This document shows, piece after piece, positions 43,006-52,177 of a DNA stretch of 64,000 nucleotides (the stretch's first letter is position 1; each line of letters begins with the position of its first letter). The notes under the pieces are model-generated. The model was not told the DNA's origin and made no database searches. It worked only from the letters and a program-made list of their open reading frames with translations. The position numbers were made by a program, and so were the translations under genes. The DNA comes from JALOLV01 sp046295175 (GTDB taxonomy: Bacteria; Bacteroidota; Bacteroidia; Cytophagales; Spirosomataceae). The DNA is taken from positions 806,001 to 870,000 of the forward strand of contig JBKBNY010000001.1 in assembly GCA_046295175.1 (NCBI GenBank), in the 5' to 3' direction.

Positions 43006-44000
43006 ACGTTGTAAATGTCAGATTTATATCTACTCAAATTATTTTTATCCGAAAACCATTCTATTGTCTGCAAAAGACCTTGTTCGAGCGTAGAATTAGG
43101 AGTCCAATCCGTCAATTCTTTGATTTTTTGGTTGCTTCCAAGCAAACGCTCCACTTCGCTTTTTTCGGGTCTTAGCCTCACATCGTCGCTAACGATTTGT
43201 GCTTTGGGATTTATCAAAGAAATCAATTTTTCGGCCAAATCCAGAATCGAAATCTCGTTCTGTGTTGCGATGTTTATTTCTTGGCCGTTGGTTTTTTCAG
43301 ATTTAGCAATTTCTACAAAACCATTGGCGGTATCTTTTACGAATAATAAATCACGAGTTGGGTGTAATGCTCCAAGTTTGATTTGCTCTGCTCCGTTCAA
43401 TAATTGAGTGATGATTGTCGGAATCACCGCTCTTGCCGATTGTCTCGGGCCATAGGTATTGAATGGTCGAACAATGATTACGGGTAAATTGAAACTCCGA
43501 TAGAATGAATCGGCCAAAGAATCGGCTCCGATTTTTGTAGCAGAATAAGGAGATTGACCTTGGCGAGGGTGTTTTTCGTCAATCGGTACATAAAGTGCAG
43601 TACCATAAACCTCAGATGTTGAAGTAACGAGTAACTTCTCGACATTCAAATCGCGGCAAGCCTGCAAAATATTCAAAGTACCCTTGATATTGGTATCAAC
43701 GTAGCTTTCGGGAGAATAATAACTATACGGAATGGCGATTAAGGCTGCTAAATGAAAAACAACATCGACACCCTTAACCGCTTCTCGAACCCCGTGTGGG
43801 TCTCTGACGTCGCCCGAAAATATTTCAATCTGAGATAAAGTCTCTTTACTAAAAGTATCTAACCAACCCCAACTATTGAACGAATTATAATAGACGAATG
43901 CCTTTACTTGGCAACCTTCGGCCAATAAACGCTCAACGAGGTGGCTTCCGATAAATCCATCGGCACCTGTAACTAATACTTTTTTTCCTTTAAGTATCAT
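43002..44000 (-). CDS. legB: LegB-type NAD-dependent sugar 4,6-dehydratase
   Basis: 332 residues of the extended SDR family: KVLVTGADGFIGSHLVERLL (NAD loop), STSEVYG, and catalytic YSATK with the upstream Ser/Thr. LLAEGCQVKAFVYYNSFNSWGWLD is diagnostic for the LegB branch. It oxidises C4 and removes C6 oxygen of an NDP-GlcNAc, the first dedicated step to legionaminic acid. Linked to legC by a four-base overlap and to gmd by a 29-base gap. Confidence 0.9.
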   Translation of the reverse strand: MILKGKKVLVTGADGFIGSHLVERLLAEGCQVKAFVYYNSFNSWGWLDTFSKETLSQIEIFSGDVRDPHGVREAVKGVDVVFHLAALIAIPYSYYSPESYVDTNIKGTLNILQACRDLNVEKLLVTSTSEVYGTALYVPIDEKHPRQGQSPYSATKIGADSLADSFYRSFNLPVIIVRPFNTYGPRQSARAVIPTIITQLLNGAEQIKLGALHPTRDLLFVKDTANGFVEIAKSEKTNGQEINIATQNEISILDLAEKLISLINPKAQIVSDDVRLRPEKSEVERLLGSNQKIKELTDWTPNSTLEQGLLQTIEWFSDKNNLSRYKSDIYNV

Positions 44001-44029
44001 ATTCTAATCCCTTAAAGGGAAATTTAATC

Positions 44030-45091
44030 TTACTGAAATAACTTCAAATCGGCCTCTACCATTTCTTTGCAAAGGCTCTTTAGGTCATATTTTGGTTTCC
44101 AACCCAACTTTTCATTTGCTTTGGTTGGGTCTCCAATCAATAGCTCTACTTCGGTTGGTCTAAAATACTTAGGGTCCACCGCAACAACCTTCTTTCCGAT
44201 AGGCAACTGATAAAGCGGATTTGAACATTCTTCAACATAGCCTACCTCATCGACACCTTCACCTTCAAATCTTAGCGTAACTCCTACTTCGGCAAATGAC
44301 ATTTTTACAAAATCACGAATCCGTGTTGTAATACCGGTAGCAATCACGAAATCTTCGGGTTTTTCTTGTTGTAGAATCAACCACATAGCCTCTACGTAAT
44401 CTTTAGCATGACCCCAATCTCTTTGGGCATCTAAATTACCCAAAAACAAACAATCTTGCTGCCCCAAGGCTATCTGAGCAACTGCACGTGTAATCTTACG
44501 AGTTACGAAAGTCTCACCTCTTAATGGCGATTCGTGGTTGAACAAAATACCATTACAAGCATACATATTGTAAGCTTCACGGTAGTTCACAGTTATCCAA
44601 TAAGCGTATAACTTAGCAACTGCATAAGGCGAACGAGGATAAAATGGAGTTGTCTCTCTCTGAGGAACCTCTTGCACTAACCCATATAACTCTGACGTTG
44701 ACGCTTGATATATCTTGGTTTTTTCGGTCAATCCTAATATACGAACAGCTTCTAATACTCTCAAAGTACCCACTCCATCAACTTGAGCGGTATATTCAGG
44801 TTCGTCAAAACTAACCTTCACGTGCGACATCGCTCCGAGATTATAGATTTCATCAGGTTGTACTTCTTGAATAATACGAATAATATTCGTCGAATCGCTC
44901 AAATCACCATAATGAAGGATAAATTTCACATTTTTTTCATGCAAATCTTCATATAAATGGTCAATACGAGCAGTGTTAAATAGCGAAGAACGGCGTTTAA
45001 TACCATGAACTTCGTATCCTTTATCAAGCAAAAATTCTGCTAAATAAGCACCATCTTGTCCGGTAATGCCTGTTATGAGTGCTTTTTTCAT
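44030..45091 (-). CDS. gmd: GDP-mannose 4,6-dehydratase
   Basis: 353 residues, an extended SDR: KKALITGITGQDGAYLAEFL, HGIKRRSSLFNTARIDHLY, the active-site SELYG and YAVAKLYAYW, and GILFNHESPLRGETFVTRK. It converts GDP-mannose to GDP-4-keto-6-deoxymannose, a branch point for GDP-fucose, GDP-rhamnose, GDP-perosamine and others. No GDP-fucose synthase or reductase is in the window, so the final sugar is not determined here. Starts overlapping the stop of the dehydrogenase gene by four bases. Confidence 0.95.
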   Translation of the reverse strand: MKKALITGITGQDGAYLAEFLLDKGYEVHGIKRRSSLFNTARIDHLYEDLHEKNVKFILHYGDLSDSTNIIRIIQEVQPDEIYNLGAMSHVKVSFDEPEYTAQVDGVGTLRVLEAVRILGLTEKTKIYQASTSELYGLVQEVPQRETTPFYPRSPYAVAKLYAYWITVNYREAYNMYACNGILFNHESPLRGETFVTRKITRAVAQIALGQQDCLFLGNLDAQRDWGHAKDYVEAMWLILQQEKPEDFVIATGITTRIRDFVKMSFAEVGVTLRFEGEGVDEVGYVEECSNPLYQLPIGKKVVAVDPKYFRPTEVELLIGDPTKANEKLGWKPKYDLKSLCKEMVEADLKLFQ

Positions 45092-46314
45092 CCAAAAATA
45101 TCTTCTAAACTAATTATATTATGATGTTTTAAATCTTGAAAAATAGTATGGTCAACTAATTTTAATACAATCTGATATTCGTCAATACAAAGATTTTCGA
45201 GCAATTGAACAGCATACTCTTTTTTTACTTCATCAATATTCACCAATGGGTCAAAAATATCTACCATCAAACCAAATGATTTTAACTCATGATAAATATC
45301 AACGACTTTAGTATTTCTAAAATCAGACGTGTTTGGTTTATAAGAAAAGCCCAAAATTAAACATTTTGTGGCATTAATATCAGTTTTTTGAACAACTAAT
45401 TTCTTGATAATACAATTTGCAACATAAATAGGCATTGTATTATTCACCATTCTTCCTGCAGTTGTTAGCTGGGGAGTATAGCCAAATTTCTCTGATTGGT
45501 GAATCAAATAATAAGGGTCAACTCCTATACAATGTCCGCCTACTAAGCCCGGTCTAAAATCTAAAAAATTCCATTTAGTTTTGGCTGCCTCTAATACTTC
45601 TTTGGTGCTAATCCCCATTTTATCGAAGATAAGAACCAACTCATTCACAAATGAAATATTTATATCTCTCTGGCAATTTTCTATCAACTTAGCTGCTTCA
45701 GCAATTTTGATAGATGAGGTTCTGTATGTTCCTGCAGGAATGATTGATTTATATAGATTATCAATAAAATTAGCAACATCAGGAGTAGAACCTGAGGTGA
45801 TTTTTACAATATCCGTTAGTTTTCTTGACTTATCACCTGGATTTATTCTTTCGGGTGAATACCCACAGAAGAAATCTATGTTAAATTTCAGTCCGCTTTC
45901 TTTTTCTAAAACAGAGACACAATCATCCTCTGTACACCCAGGATAAACAGTTGATTCATAAACTACAATGTTGCCTTTTCGGAGGGATTTTGCAACTGTC
46001 TCAGAAGCTAAAATAAGTTGTGATAAATCAGGTTTATTGTAATTATTTATCGGGGTTGGGACTGTAATTATGTAAATATGACAATTCTCTAAATCTTGCT
46101 TGTATGATGAAAGAGATAACTTTGAGTTAGAGTCAATTGAGAAGTCTGGAAGTACGTTTTTTCTATCGATTGTATTTCTCAATTCTTCAACACGATTCAC
46201 ATCAATATCAAAGCCAATAGTTTGATATTTTTTACTGAATTCAACAGCTAAGGGCAGCCCTACATAACCAAGACCGATAACTGCTATCTTTATATTATCA
46301 AGATTGAGATTCAA
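45088..46314 (-). CDS. Nucleotide sugar dehydrogenase (TviB/WbpO-like)
   Basis: 408 residues. KIAVIGLGYVGLPLAVEFSKKY is the NAD loop; ESTVYPGCTEDDCV, GYSPERINPGDKSRKL and the catalytic Cys region GLVGGHCIGVDPYYL are intact, with the C-terminal UDP-binding domain at CLILGFSYKPNTSDFRN. It oxidises a UDP-HexNAc to the uronic acid (UDP-GalNAcA or ManNAcA type); TviB/WbpO-like is my best subtype guess. The start is a TTG within the end of the wzz-like gene (17-base overlap); no ATG is available before the NAD loop. Confidence 0.9.
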   Translation of the reverse strand: MNLNLDNIKIAVIGLGYVGLPLAVEFSKKYQTIGFDIDVNRVEELRNTIDRKNVLPDFSIDSNSKLSLSSYKQDLENCHIYIITVPTPINNYNKPDLSQLILASETVAKSLRKGNIVVYESTVYPGCTEDDCVSVLEKESGLKFNIDFFCGYSPERINPGDKSRKLTDIVKITSGSTPDVANFIDNLYKSIIPAGTYRTSSIKIAEAAKLIENCQRDINISFVNELVLIFDKMGISTKEVLEAAKTKWNFLDFRPGLVGGHCIGVDPYYLIHQSEKFGYTPQLTTAGRMVNNTMPIYVANCIIKKLVVQKTDINATKCLILGFSYKPNTSDFRNTKVVDIYHELKSFGLMVDIFDPLVNIDEVKKEYAVQLLENLCIDEYQIVLKLVDHTIFQDLKHHNIISLEDIFG

Positions 46315-47347
46315 TGATTAATTTATAATTACTTTTTCTAATAAGTGCAACACCTATTCCTAAAATTATACCTAACACCCCTGCAAGTGCGACAACGATA
46401 ACCCTCTTTGGTTCGGTTCTTTTATTGGGTACAACTGGCGGTTCGAGAACTTTCAAAACGGGTGTTTCTTGTTGCAGCTTCATTTTGGCTTCTTCGTACT
46501 TCTGCAACAAACCATTGTAAATATTAGAAGTCAATTTGTACTCTGACTCGATTCTCTCGCGTTGAACATCAGCTGATTGTAGTTTAATGGTACCCAACTG
46601 AAACTGGTCACTATATTGAGCTTTTTTCTCTTGATTTGTATAATATTTACCCTTTGCTGAGCTCAATCTATCTGCTAAAAATTGTAAGTCTTTTTTTGCC
46701 TTTTCAGTTCGATAGGTAATAATATAGTTAGTTAGATATTTCATGCTGAAGTTTGTAACTTGAGCAGCCACAAGTGGGTCTGGCATTTTTACATCAATTG
46801 TAATAACCCCCGTTTTTTTGTCATAGCTTGCGACAATTCTTTTGCGTAAGTCCTTTAAATTTTTTTCAGTTTGATAATTTACGGCAATGTAATCTTTACT
46901 AACTGGAAATTTCAGCTTCTTATCCTCTTCCTTTATATCGTTATCTAATACATATTTATCATAAAAACTCGCAAAAGTCTGTTCTTTACCATCCTTAGTT
47001 TTAACTTTAACATTAGAGAGTTCCAAAAAGAAAGGAGTTGCTTTTAATAAATCAGGGTATAAGTCGGGTCTTACTGCATCTGCTCCACCACCAGACATAC
47101 TACCTAAATCAACCCCAGCAAGACTTGCAAGCCCAGCAAATTGACTAAGCCCACCAGCACTCTTGCTTTGTATTTCTGGGAGTATTTTACCAGAAGATGA
47201 AAACTCTTCTCTGGCTAAAAGGGCATATAAAACACCAATCAGTGCAATAAATATTGTAACAATAAATATTAGTATCTTTTCTTTCCAAACAATTTGGAAA
47301 AATGCTTTTATATTAATCGAAAATGTTTCGTCTTTGTATTCTTCCAT
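46298..47347 (-). CDS. Wzz-like polysaccharide chain-length determinant
   Basis: 349 residues with two terminal membrane helices (ILIFIVTIFIALIGVLYALL near residue 28 and VIVVALAGVLGIILGIGVALI near 320) and a periplasmic alpha/coiled-coil domain between them. The sequence before helix 2 is PPVVPNKRTEPKRVIVV, the Pro-rich Wzz motif. It lacks a C-terminal tyrosine kinase domain, so it is the PCP-1/short type. It sets chain length with the polymerase and contacts the Wza exporter encoded three bases upstream. Confidence 0.87.
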   Translation of the reverse strand: MEEYKDETFSINIKAFFQIVWKEKILIFIVTIFIALIGVLYALLAREEFSSSGKILPEIQSKSAGGLSQFAGLASLAGVDLGSMSGGGADAVRPDLYPDLLKATPFFLELSNVKVKTKDGKEQTFASFYDKYVLDNDIKEEDKKLKFPVSKDYIAVNYQTEKNLKDLRKRIVASYDKKTGVITIDVKMPDPLVAAQVTNFSMKYLTNYIITYRTEKAKKDLQFLADRLSSAKGKYYTNQEKKAQYSDQFQLGTIKLQSADVQRERIESEYKLTSNIYNGLLQKYEEAKMKLQQETPVLKVLEPPVVPNKRTEPKRVIVVALAGVLGIILGIGVALIRKSNYKLIIESQS

Positions 47348-47350
47348 AAA

Positions 47351-49681
47351 TTAATTTCCCGAACCTAATCTTAGAACTGTTACCAAAATTGTTGCGATTG
47401 ATACCAGAGCCGAGCTAACCGCTATTCTTTCTGCTGGTGTCCACTTAGCTTTACGTCTTACTGGTACGTATATCTCAGAACCATTCTCAATTTTGGGATA
47501 AATCTTGATTCCAAAAAAGTTACGAGTTCTGTCTAAACTACCGTTTGCATATTTCACATAAATCTTTCTAACAAAAGCACTATCAGTCATACCTCCAGAT
47601 AAATCTACATAATCTTTTAGTTTTAGTTCTGGTTGGTACGGAACTGTTATCGGATTATAAACTTGTCCTGTAATTGTAACTGTTTCCTTTTTACGAGGAA
47701 TATCTAATGCATCACCTGTAGTAAGTAGTAGGTTATTTGGGTCGTACTTATCTTTTTGAATTTTCGTTAAATCAAGACCTATAACTTTACCTCCACGGGT
47801 AAATCTTGCTCCTGATAAATCGGCCTCGCTTTTCATACCTCCTGCTTTGGCTATCAAATCTGCAATTTTTTCGGTTTTATCTCTTAAAGCATAAGGACCA
47901 GGGTAAAAGACCTCTCCAGTAATTATTACGTTCTTCTGTTCTTCATATCTTGCCAGCCTACGAATATAAATTCTATCAAATGGATTCAGTATGAATTTAT
48001 CAAACTCTGGATTCATTTTGAGCCCTCTATCTACTTTAACATACAAAATCTTAACGCTTTGCTCTTTCGGAATTCCGATAGTGTCTTCCTTAATGCGTCT
48101 TGCTACCTCTATATTTGTCACCTCTGCACCATCAGAAAATCCACCAGCCAGTGCGACAACCTCTGCAATTGTTAGGTTTTCAGTATATGGATAAGACCCT
48201 GCTTTATTAACTGCCCCATCAATGTAAACAAGCCTGTTCTCTCTTAACTCACCGTAGGTTTTTATAATGACCGTATCTTGGCGAACTAATCTAAAATCCT
48301 CGGTTTCTCCTTTTATTATCTTCTCAAAATCTATCGAAATAGTTTCTAAATCAAGGTTTTCTTTTTGTCTTCTAATTAAAATTCGTTGCTTGAAAGCATC
48401 CTCTTTAAGGCCCTCTGCTTGTTTAATTAATTTTGCTAATGTCAAGCCGTTTTCTAACTCATAATTACCCGGTCTGTAAACTGCCCCCTTCAATACAACC
48501 AAATTTTCAAATCTATTTGTAACAGCATCAACCTCAACAATATCGCCTTTTTGGGGAATAAATGAAGCAAATTCTTGTTGGGTCACCGTTAAAATTTTAA
48601 ACTCAATTGGAGTAACTCTTCTCACTTTCACAGCTTTGGAATATGCTACTTCATTAAAGCCCCCCGCAAATCCAAAAACGTCTTTAAGTGTTTCTCCTTT
48701 TTTTATTTCAAATTGCTTGGGGTTTCTAACTTCGCCCATTAACGAGATTCTTGTTTCAATATATGGAATACGAATGATGTCTTGGTCTTGAAGCATTATA
48801 TCATCCTTGGCATCTCCTTTCAACAGAAAATCATAAATATCTAATGTTCTGATGATTTTTCCTCTTCTAAAAATTTCGATGCTTCGTAAAGAACCAATTT
48901 CAGATGGACCACCACAAGCGTACAAAACATGAAACGCCGTTGCCAAAGAAGGAACTGTATATGTTCCTGGTTTGACAGCCTCTCCAATTACGGTTACTTT
49001 TATACTACGGATATTGCCTAAAGTCACATCAGCCGAGAGGCTTCCACCATTTGTATTTAGCCCACCATAAAGTGTTTTGAGACGATTCACAATTCGTTCA
49101 CGAGCTTGCTCGATTGTGAGTCCATTTACATAGATAGGACTCAAGTTTTCGATTTGGATAGTACCTTCAGGAGAAATCTTTGCAGTGTAGTTTTTGTAAG
49201 CAAATCCTGTAATTGTAATTGTCAATTCATCGTCTGCCCCCAAAATGTAACCTTTAGGTGTTGGTATCCTTAAATTAGGCTCAAACGTGTGCTTTTCGTT
49301 ATTAAATAGACTTAATCCAAAAATTTTATTTCTTCTTTCGGCTGTACTATCTTCTTTTGCGAGTTGTTTTGGAGTAAGTTTTTGTACTTGAACTGTAGTA
49401 GTATCATTAAGTTTGCGATTGGTATTTGTAGTGTTTACTGCTCCTACAGTTTTCTTGTCTGCTTGTAAACGCATCATTCGCTCTTTAAACTTCACTATAT
49501 CGCTCGCTGTAAAACCCTTTGCTGCAGCAGCTGCTGCTAATTGCTCTTCTGTCATTCCGCTTTCTTGAGCCTGCCTCATAAATTGCTGAATCTGGTCATC
49601 AGAAAGCTCATCAACGCTTTGTGCGAGTGCGGTTGTCAGTGGGATAAGTAGTAATAGAATGATGTATATTTTTCTAAGCAT
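47351..49681 (-). CDS. wza: Wza-like polysaccharide export protein with multiple SLBB domains
   Basis: 776 residues, much longer than the ~380-residue E. coli Wza. Signal peptide IYIILLLLIPLTTALAQ, a helical Gln/Ala-rich region, the Poly_export domain (GYILGADDELTITITGFAYKNYTAKISPEG...), then about five to six SLBB repeats (IRSIKVTVIGEAVKPGTYTV; SLMGEVRNPKQFEIKKGET; LVVLKGAVYRPGNYELENG; VYIDGAVNKAGSYPY; VIITGEVFYPGPY; TITGQVYNPITV). One C-terminal helix (VSSALVSIATILVTVLRLG) could span the outer membrane. It exports the polymer. First gene of the export/nonulosonate operon. Confidence 0.88.
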   Translation of the reverse strand: MLRKIYIILLLLIPLTTALAQSVDELSDDQIQQFMRQAQESGMTEEQLAAAAAAKGFTASDIVKFKERMMRLQADKKTVGAVNTTNTNRKLNDTTTVQVQKLTPKQLAKEDSTAERRNKIFGLSLFNNEKHTFEPNLRIPTPKGYILGADDELTITITGFAYKNYTAKISPEGTIQIENLSPIYVNGLTIEQARERIVNRLKTLYGGLNTNGGSLSADVTLGNIRSIKVTVIGEAVKPGTYTVPSLATAFHVLYACGGPSEIGSLRSIEIFRRGKIIRTLDIYDFLLKGDAKDDIMLQDQDIIRIPYIETRISLMGEVRNPKQFEIKKGETLKDVFGFAGGFNEVAYSKAVKVRRVTPIEFKILTVTQQEFASFIPQKGDIVEVDAVTNRFENLVVLKGAVYRPGNYELENGLTLAKLIKQAEGLKEDAFKQRILIRRQKENLDLETISIDFEKIIKGETEDFRLVRQDTVIIKTYGELRENRLVYIDGAVNKAGSYPYTENLTIAEVVALAGGFSDGAEVTNIEVARRIKEDTIGIPKEQSVKILYVKVDRGLKMNPEFDKFILNPFDRIYIRRLARYEEQKNVIITGEVFYPGPYALRDKTEKIADLIAKAGGMKSEADLSGARFTRGGKVIGLDLTKIQKDKYDPNNLLLTTGDALDIPRKKETVTITGQVYNPITVPYQPELKLKDYVDLSGGMTDSAFVRKIYVKYANGSLDRTRNFFGIKIYPKIENGSEIYVPVRRKAKWTPAERIAVSSALVSIATILVTVLRLGSGN

Positions 49682-49751
49682 CAGAATATTGGGATATTTC
49701 TAAACTAAGCTAATAGTAGCTAAGTTTATTGGTTTCACTAAAAATCAAACA

Positions 49752-49782
49752 CAAAATTACTATGTATCGTGATACAAATCAA
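49752..49782 (-). promoter_or_regulatory. Promoter of the wza-to-legF operon
   Basis: On the minus strand, TTG (49782-49780) and TAATTTTG (49759-49752) match the Bacteroidota -33/-7 pattern with 23 bases between element starts. It gives a ~65-base leader before the wza ATG. Confidence 0.55.
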
Positions 49783-49825
49783 CTTTATTAACAATAAGTT
49801 TATTTTACGGTAAGTACAATCTCTT

Positions 49826-50524
49826 CTACTTTTTGCCAAGAATAGGTTTCATTAATTTGGCGTATTCATCATATCCTTTTTGGTTTAAGTGCAGGCTATC
49901 TCGGGTGTATAACTCCTTCTTTACTAAGCCTTTATCATCAAAAAGTAATTGATTTATGTCGATGTATCCTAAGCGTTTACCTTTTGAATAATTCTTGATT
50001 AAATCATTGCCTTTGTTTACTTTATCCCAGTTTTTTCTTCTGGATGGTGATAGTTTCATTGAGACAAAATAAAACTTAGTATTCGGCAATTTCTTCCAAA
50101 TCGTACTCGTCAATTCTTTGTACGATTCAAAAACCTGCTCAGCAGATTTCTCTTTGCCACCATTCAAATCATTTTCTCCGCCATAAATCACGATTGCACT
50201 TGGTTCGTATTTGTAAACCATTCTATCGGCATAATAAATGAGTTCGGGAATCGTGCATCCACCAAAACCTCTATTGAGAACCGATAAAGGTGCTAAATCA
50301 GCCTCCATGTTTTTCCATAATCGCCAGCTTGAGCTTCCGTAAAAGAGAATTTTACCTTTCTGAATCCCATTAAGCGAATCTTGTTTTTCATAGGCTTTGA
50401 TTTCATTCTCAAAACGATTTAGCTCGTAATCTGGAACAAACTTCTCAACCGTAATATTTGTCGTGATTTGCTTATTACACGAAAATAAAATCCACAAAAT
50501 ACTGAATATCAGCAATTTTCTCAT
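49826..50524 (-). CDS. SGNH/GDSL-hydrolase lipoprotein
   Basis: 232 residues with a lipoprotein signal (LLIFSILWILFSC, lipobox LFSC). SGNH blocks are all present: block I Ser in ILFYGSSSWRLWKN, the Gly in NRGFGGCT, the Asn in YGGENDLNGG and the Asp-His pair in DSLHLNQKG near the C-terminus. This family hydrolyses esters such as O-acetyl groups. As an envelope lipoprotein beside the polysaccharide locus it may trim acetyl groups from the polymer, but that is inferred. It is followed downstream by the wza operon after a 144-base gap. Confidence 0.82.
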   Translation of the reverse strand: MRKLLIFSILWILFSCNKQITTNITVEKFVPDYELNRFENEIKAYEKQDSLNGIQKGKILFYGSSSWRLWKNMEADLAPLSVLNRGFGGCTIPELIYYADRMVYKYEPSAIVIYGGENDLNGGKEKSAEQVFESYKELTSTIWKKLPNTKFYFVSMKLSPSRRKNWDKVNKGNDLIKNYSKGKRLGYIDINQLLFDDKGLVKKELYTRDSLHLNQKGYDEYAKLMKPILGKK

Positions 50525-50669
50525 TCAAATAAATCTTTTTAAGGTCGAATAATATCTGCAAATAACGAAAAAAAAGCTAATTGTACGAACATAAATTTAC
50601 TTGTTAGCGTTACAAGACTAATAAAACGAGAACTTGTAAAACTCAAAACTTTAAACTTGAAATCTAATT

Positions 50670-51296
50670 ATGGCATATGAATTAGCCCCTCTTCCATACG
50701 CAAGTAACGCGTTGGAACCACATTTCGACCAAGCAACGATGGAAATCCATCATGGTCGTCATCATAACGCTTATGTTACAAATCTTAACGCCGCTATCGC
50801 TGGCACTGAGATGGAAAACATCGATTTGAAAGACCTTTTGGCTAATATCAGCAAATATCCTGCTCCGGTTCGTAATAATGGTGGTGGGCATTTCAACCAC
50901 GATTTGTTCTGGAATATCCTTTCGCCAAACGGTGGTGGTGCTCCTTCAAGCACTTTGGGTGCAGCTATCGACGAAACTTGGGGTTCGTTAGAAAACTTCA
51001 AAGCCGAATTCAAAAAGGCAGCTATTGGTCGTTTTGGTTCGGGCTGGGCTTGGCTTTGTGTTGATGAAAACGAAAAATTATTTATTACTTCTACACCAAA
51101 TCAGGATAATCCGTTGATGGATGTTGCTGAGAAAAAAGGGATTCCAGTATTGGGTCTTGATGTTTGGGAACACGCTTATTATTTGAAGTTCCAGAACAAA
51201 CGCCCAGATTACATTGATGCGTTTTGGAATGTTGTAGATTGGGATGCCGTACAGAAGCGTTATTCAAATGCAAAAAGAGTGATTCCTAACTCTTAA
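50670..51296 (+). CDS. sodA: Superoxide dismutase, Mn-type
   Basis: 208 residues. Metal ligands are in place: His27 (MEIHHGRHH), His77 (GGHFNHDLFW), Asp164 and His168 (DVWEHAYYL). The Gly-Gly-His context at 72-74 and Gln145 in NQDNPLM are the Mn-type markers rather than the Fe-type pattern, though cambialistic activity cannot be excluded. It disproportionates superoxide in the cytoplasm. Ends in a clear terminator; single-gene unit. Confidence 0.94.
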   Translation: MAYELAPLPYASNALEPHFDQATMEIHHGRHHNAYVTNLNAAIAGTEMENIDLKDLLANISKYPAPVRNNGGGHFNHDLFWNILSPNGGGAPSSTLGAAIDETWGSLENFKAEFKKAAIGRFGSGWAWLCVDENEKLFITSTPNQDNPLMDVAEKKGIPVLGLDVWEHAYYLKFQNKRPDYIDAFWNVVDWDAVQKRYSNAKRVIPNS

Positions 51297-51306
51297 TATC
51301 ATACGA

Positions 51307-51338
51307 AACCCTCCTCACTTAACGGAGGGTTTTATTTT
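51307..51338 (+). terminator. Rho-independent terminator after sodA
   Basis: AACCCTCC (51307-51314) pairs with GGAGGGTT (51324-51331), 9-base loop, followed by TTATTTTT. Confidence 0.85.
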
Positions 51339-51354
51339 TATCAATACCCTTGAT

Positions 51355-51362
51355 TATCTTTG
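51355..51362 (+). promoter_or_regulatory. -7 box (TATCTTTG) of folA
   Basis: TATCTTTG fits TAnnTTTG and lies 28 bases before the folA ATG. No good -33 element at the 23-base spacing. Confidence 0.45.
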
Positions 51363-51390
51363 CAAACAATTTTAGCAAAGAACAAACCCA

Positions 51391-51879
51391 ATGAATATAT
51401 CTATCATCGTAGCAGTTGCAAAAAACGGAGCCATCGGAAAAGACAATCAATTGCTTTGGCGTTTGTCGGACGACCTAAAACAATTTCGTAAGCTCACAAC
51501 TGGCCACACAATCATCATGGGTCGCAAAACCTTCGACTCCATCGGCAAAGCCCTCCCCAACCGTATCAATATCATTATTAGCCGACAAGAAAATCTACAA
51601 ATTGAAGGTTGTCACGTTGTGAATTCTATTGAAAAAGCTATCGAATTAGCCAAAAAATTAGAACAAAATGGCGAAATCTTCATCATTGGCGGCGGAAACG
51701 TATATCGACAAGCGTTGGGACTTACCAACAAGATTTATCTTACCGAAGTACACGCCGAAATCGACGGAGATACGCATTTTGAATTTAATCACTCAGAATG
51801 GAAAGAGGTAAATCGGATTTCATTTGAGAAAAATGACAAAAACGAATACGACTTCGATATTATCGAACTAACTCGCTGA
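51391..51879 (+). CDS. folA: Dihydrofolate reductase
   Basis: 162 residues. The N-terminus ISIIVAVAKNGAIGKDNQLLW is canonical, the catalytic Asp lies in WRLSDDLKQFRKLT, and IIMGRKTFDSIG, IIGGGNVYRQAL and the C-terminal HAEIDGDTHFEF complete the family pattern. It reduces dihydrofolate to tetrahydrofolate with NADPH. thyA, often adjacent, is not present. Cytoplasmic. A 298-base spacer follows. Confidence 0.95.
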   Translation: MNISIIVAVAKNGAIGKDNQLLWRLSDDLKQFRKLTTGHTIIMGRKTFDSIGKALPNRINIIISRQENLQIEGCHVVNSIEKAIELAKKLEQNGEIFIIGGGNVYRQALGLTNKIYLTEVHAEIDGDTHFEFNHSEWKEVNRISFEKNDKNEYDFDIIELTR

Positions 51880-52079
51880 TATTTAACGCTTTTATTGACA
51901 TCTGGATTAAAATAAATCGAAAGGATTATTCAGATTTCGGTTTATTATTCTTCCGTTGGATAAAATTATTTGCAATTGTAGATAATTTTTGATAAGTTCG
52001 TTATTCACCTAATCTGATAACCGAAACGACGATTACCATTTAATAACTTTTATGAAACCTTCCGAATGTGATTTTTGCG

Positions 52080-52087
52080 TAGTTTTG
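52080..52087 (+). promoter_or_regulatory. Possible -7 box (TAGTTTTG) before the SNF2 gene
   Basis: TAGTTTTG matches TAnnTTTG, 91 bases before the ATG. Weak support: the -33 element is not evident. The rest of the 298-base spacer (51880-52177) shows no repeat or RNA-like structure. Confidence 0.35.
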
Positions 52088-52177
52088 TAGCTTGGCAAAT
52101 TCACAACATAAGTATTTTTTGCCTATTCGGTAAAGTTTCGCCGATGTTCCACAAAACGTGCATTATATTTTGAGATT

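Noticed and set aside
37225..44000. Sialic or pseudaminic acid pathway
   Set aside because: LegB/LegC/LegH plus a hydrolysing 2-epimerase and CBS nucleotidyltransferase fit legionaminic acid; PseG- or PseH-like proteins are absent.
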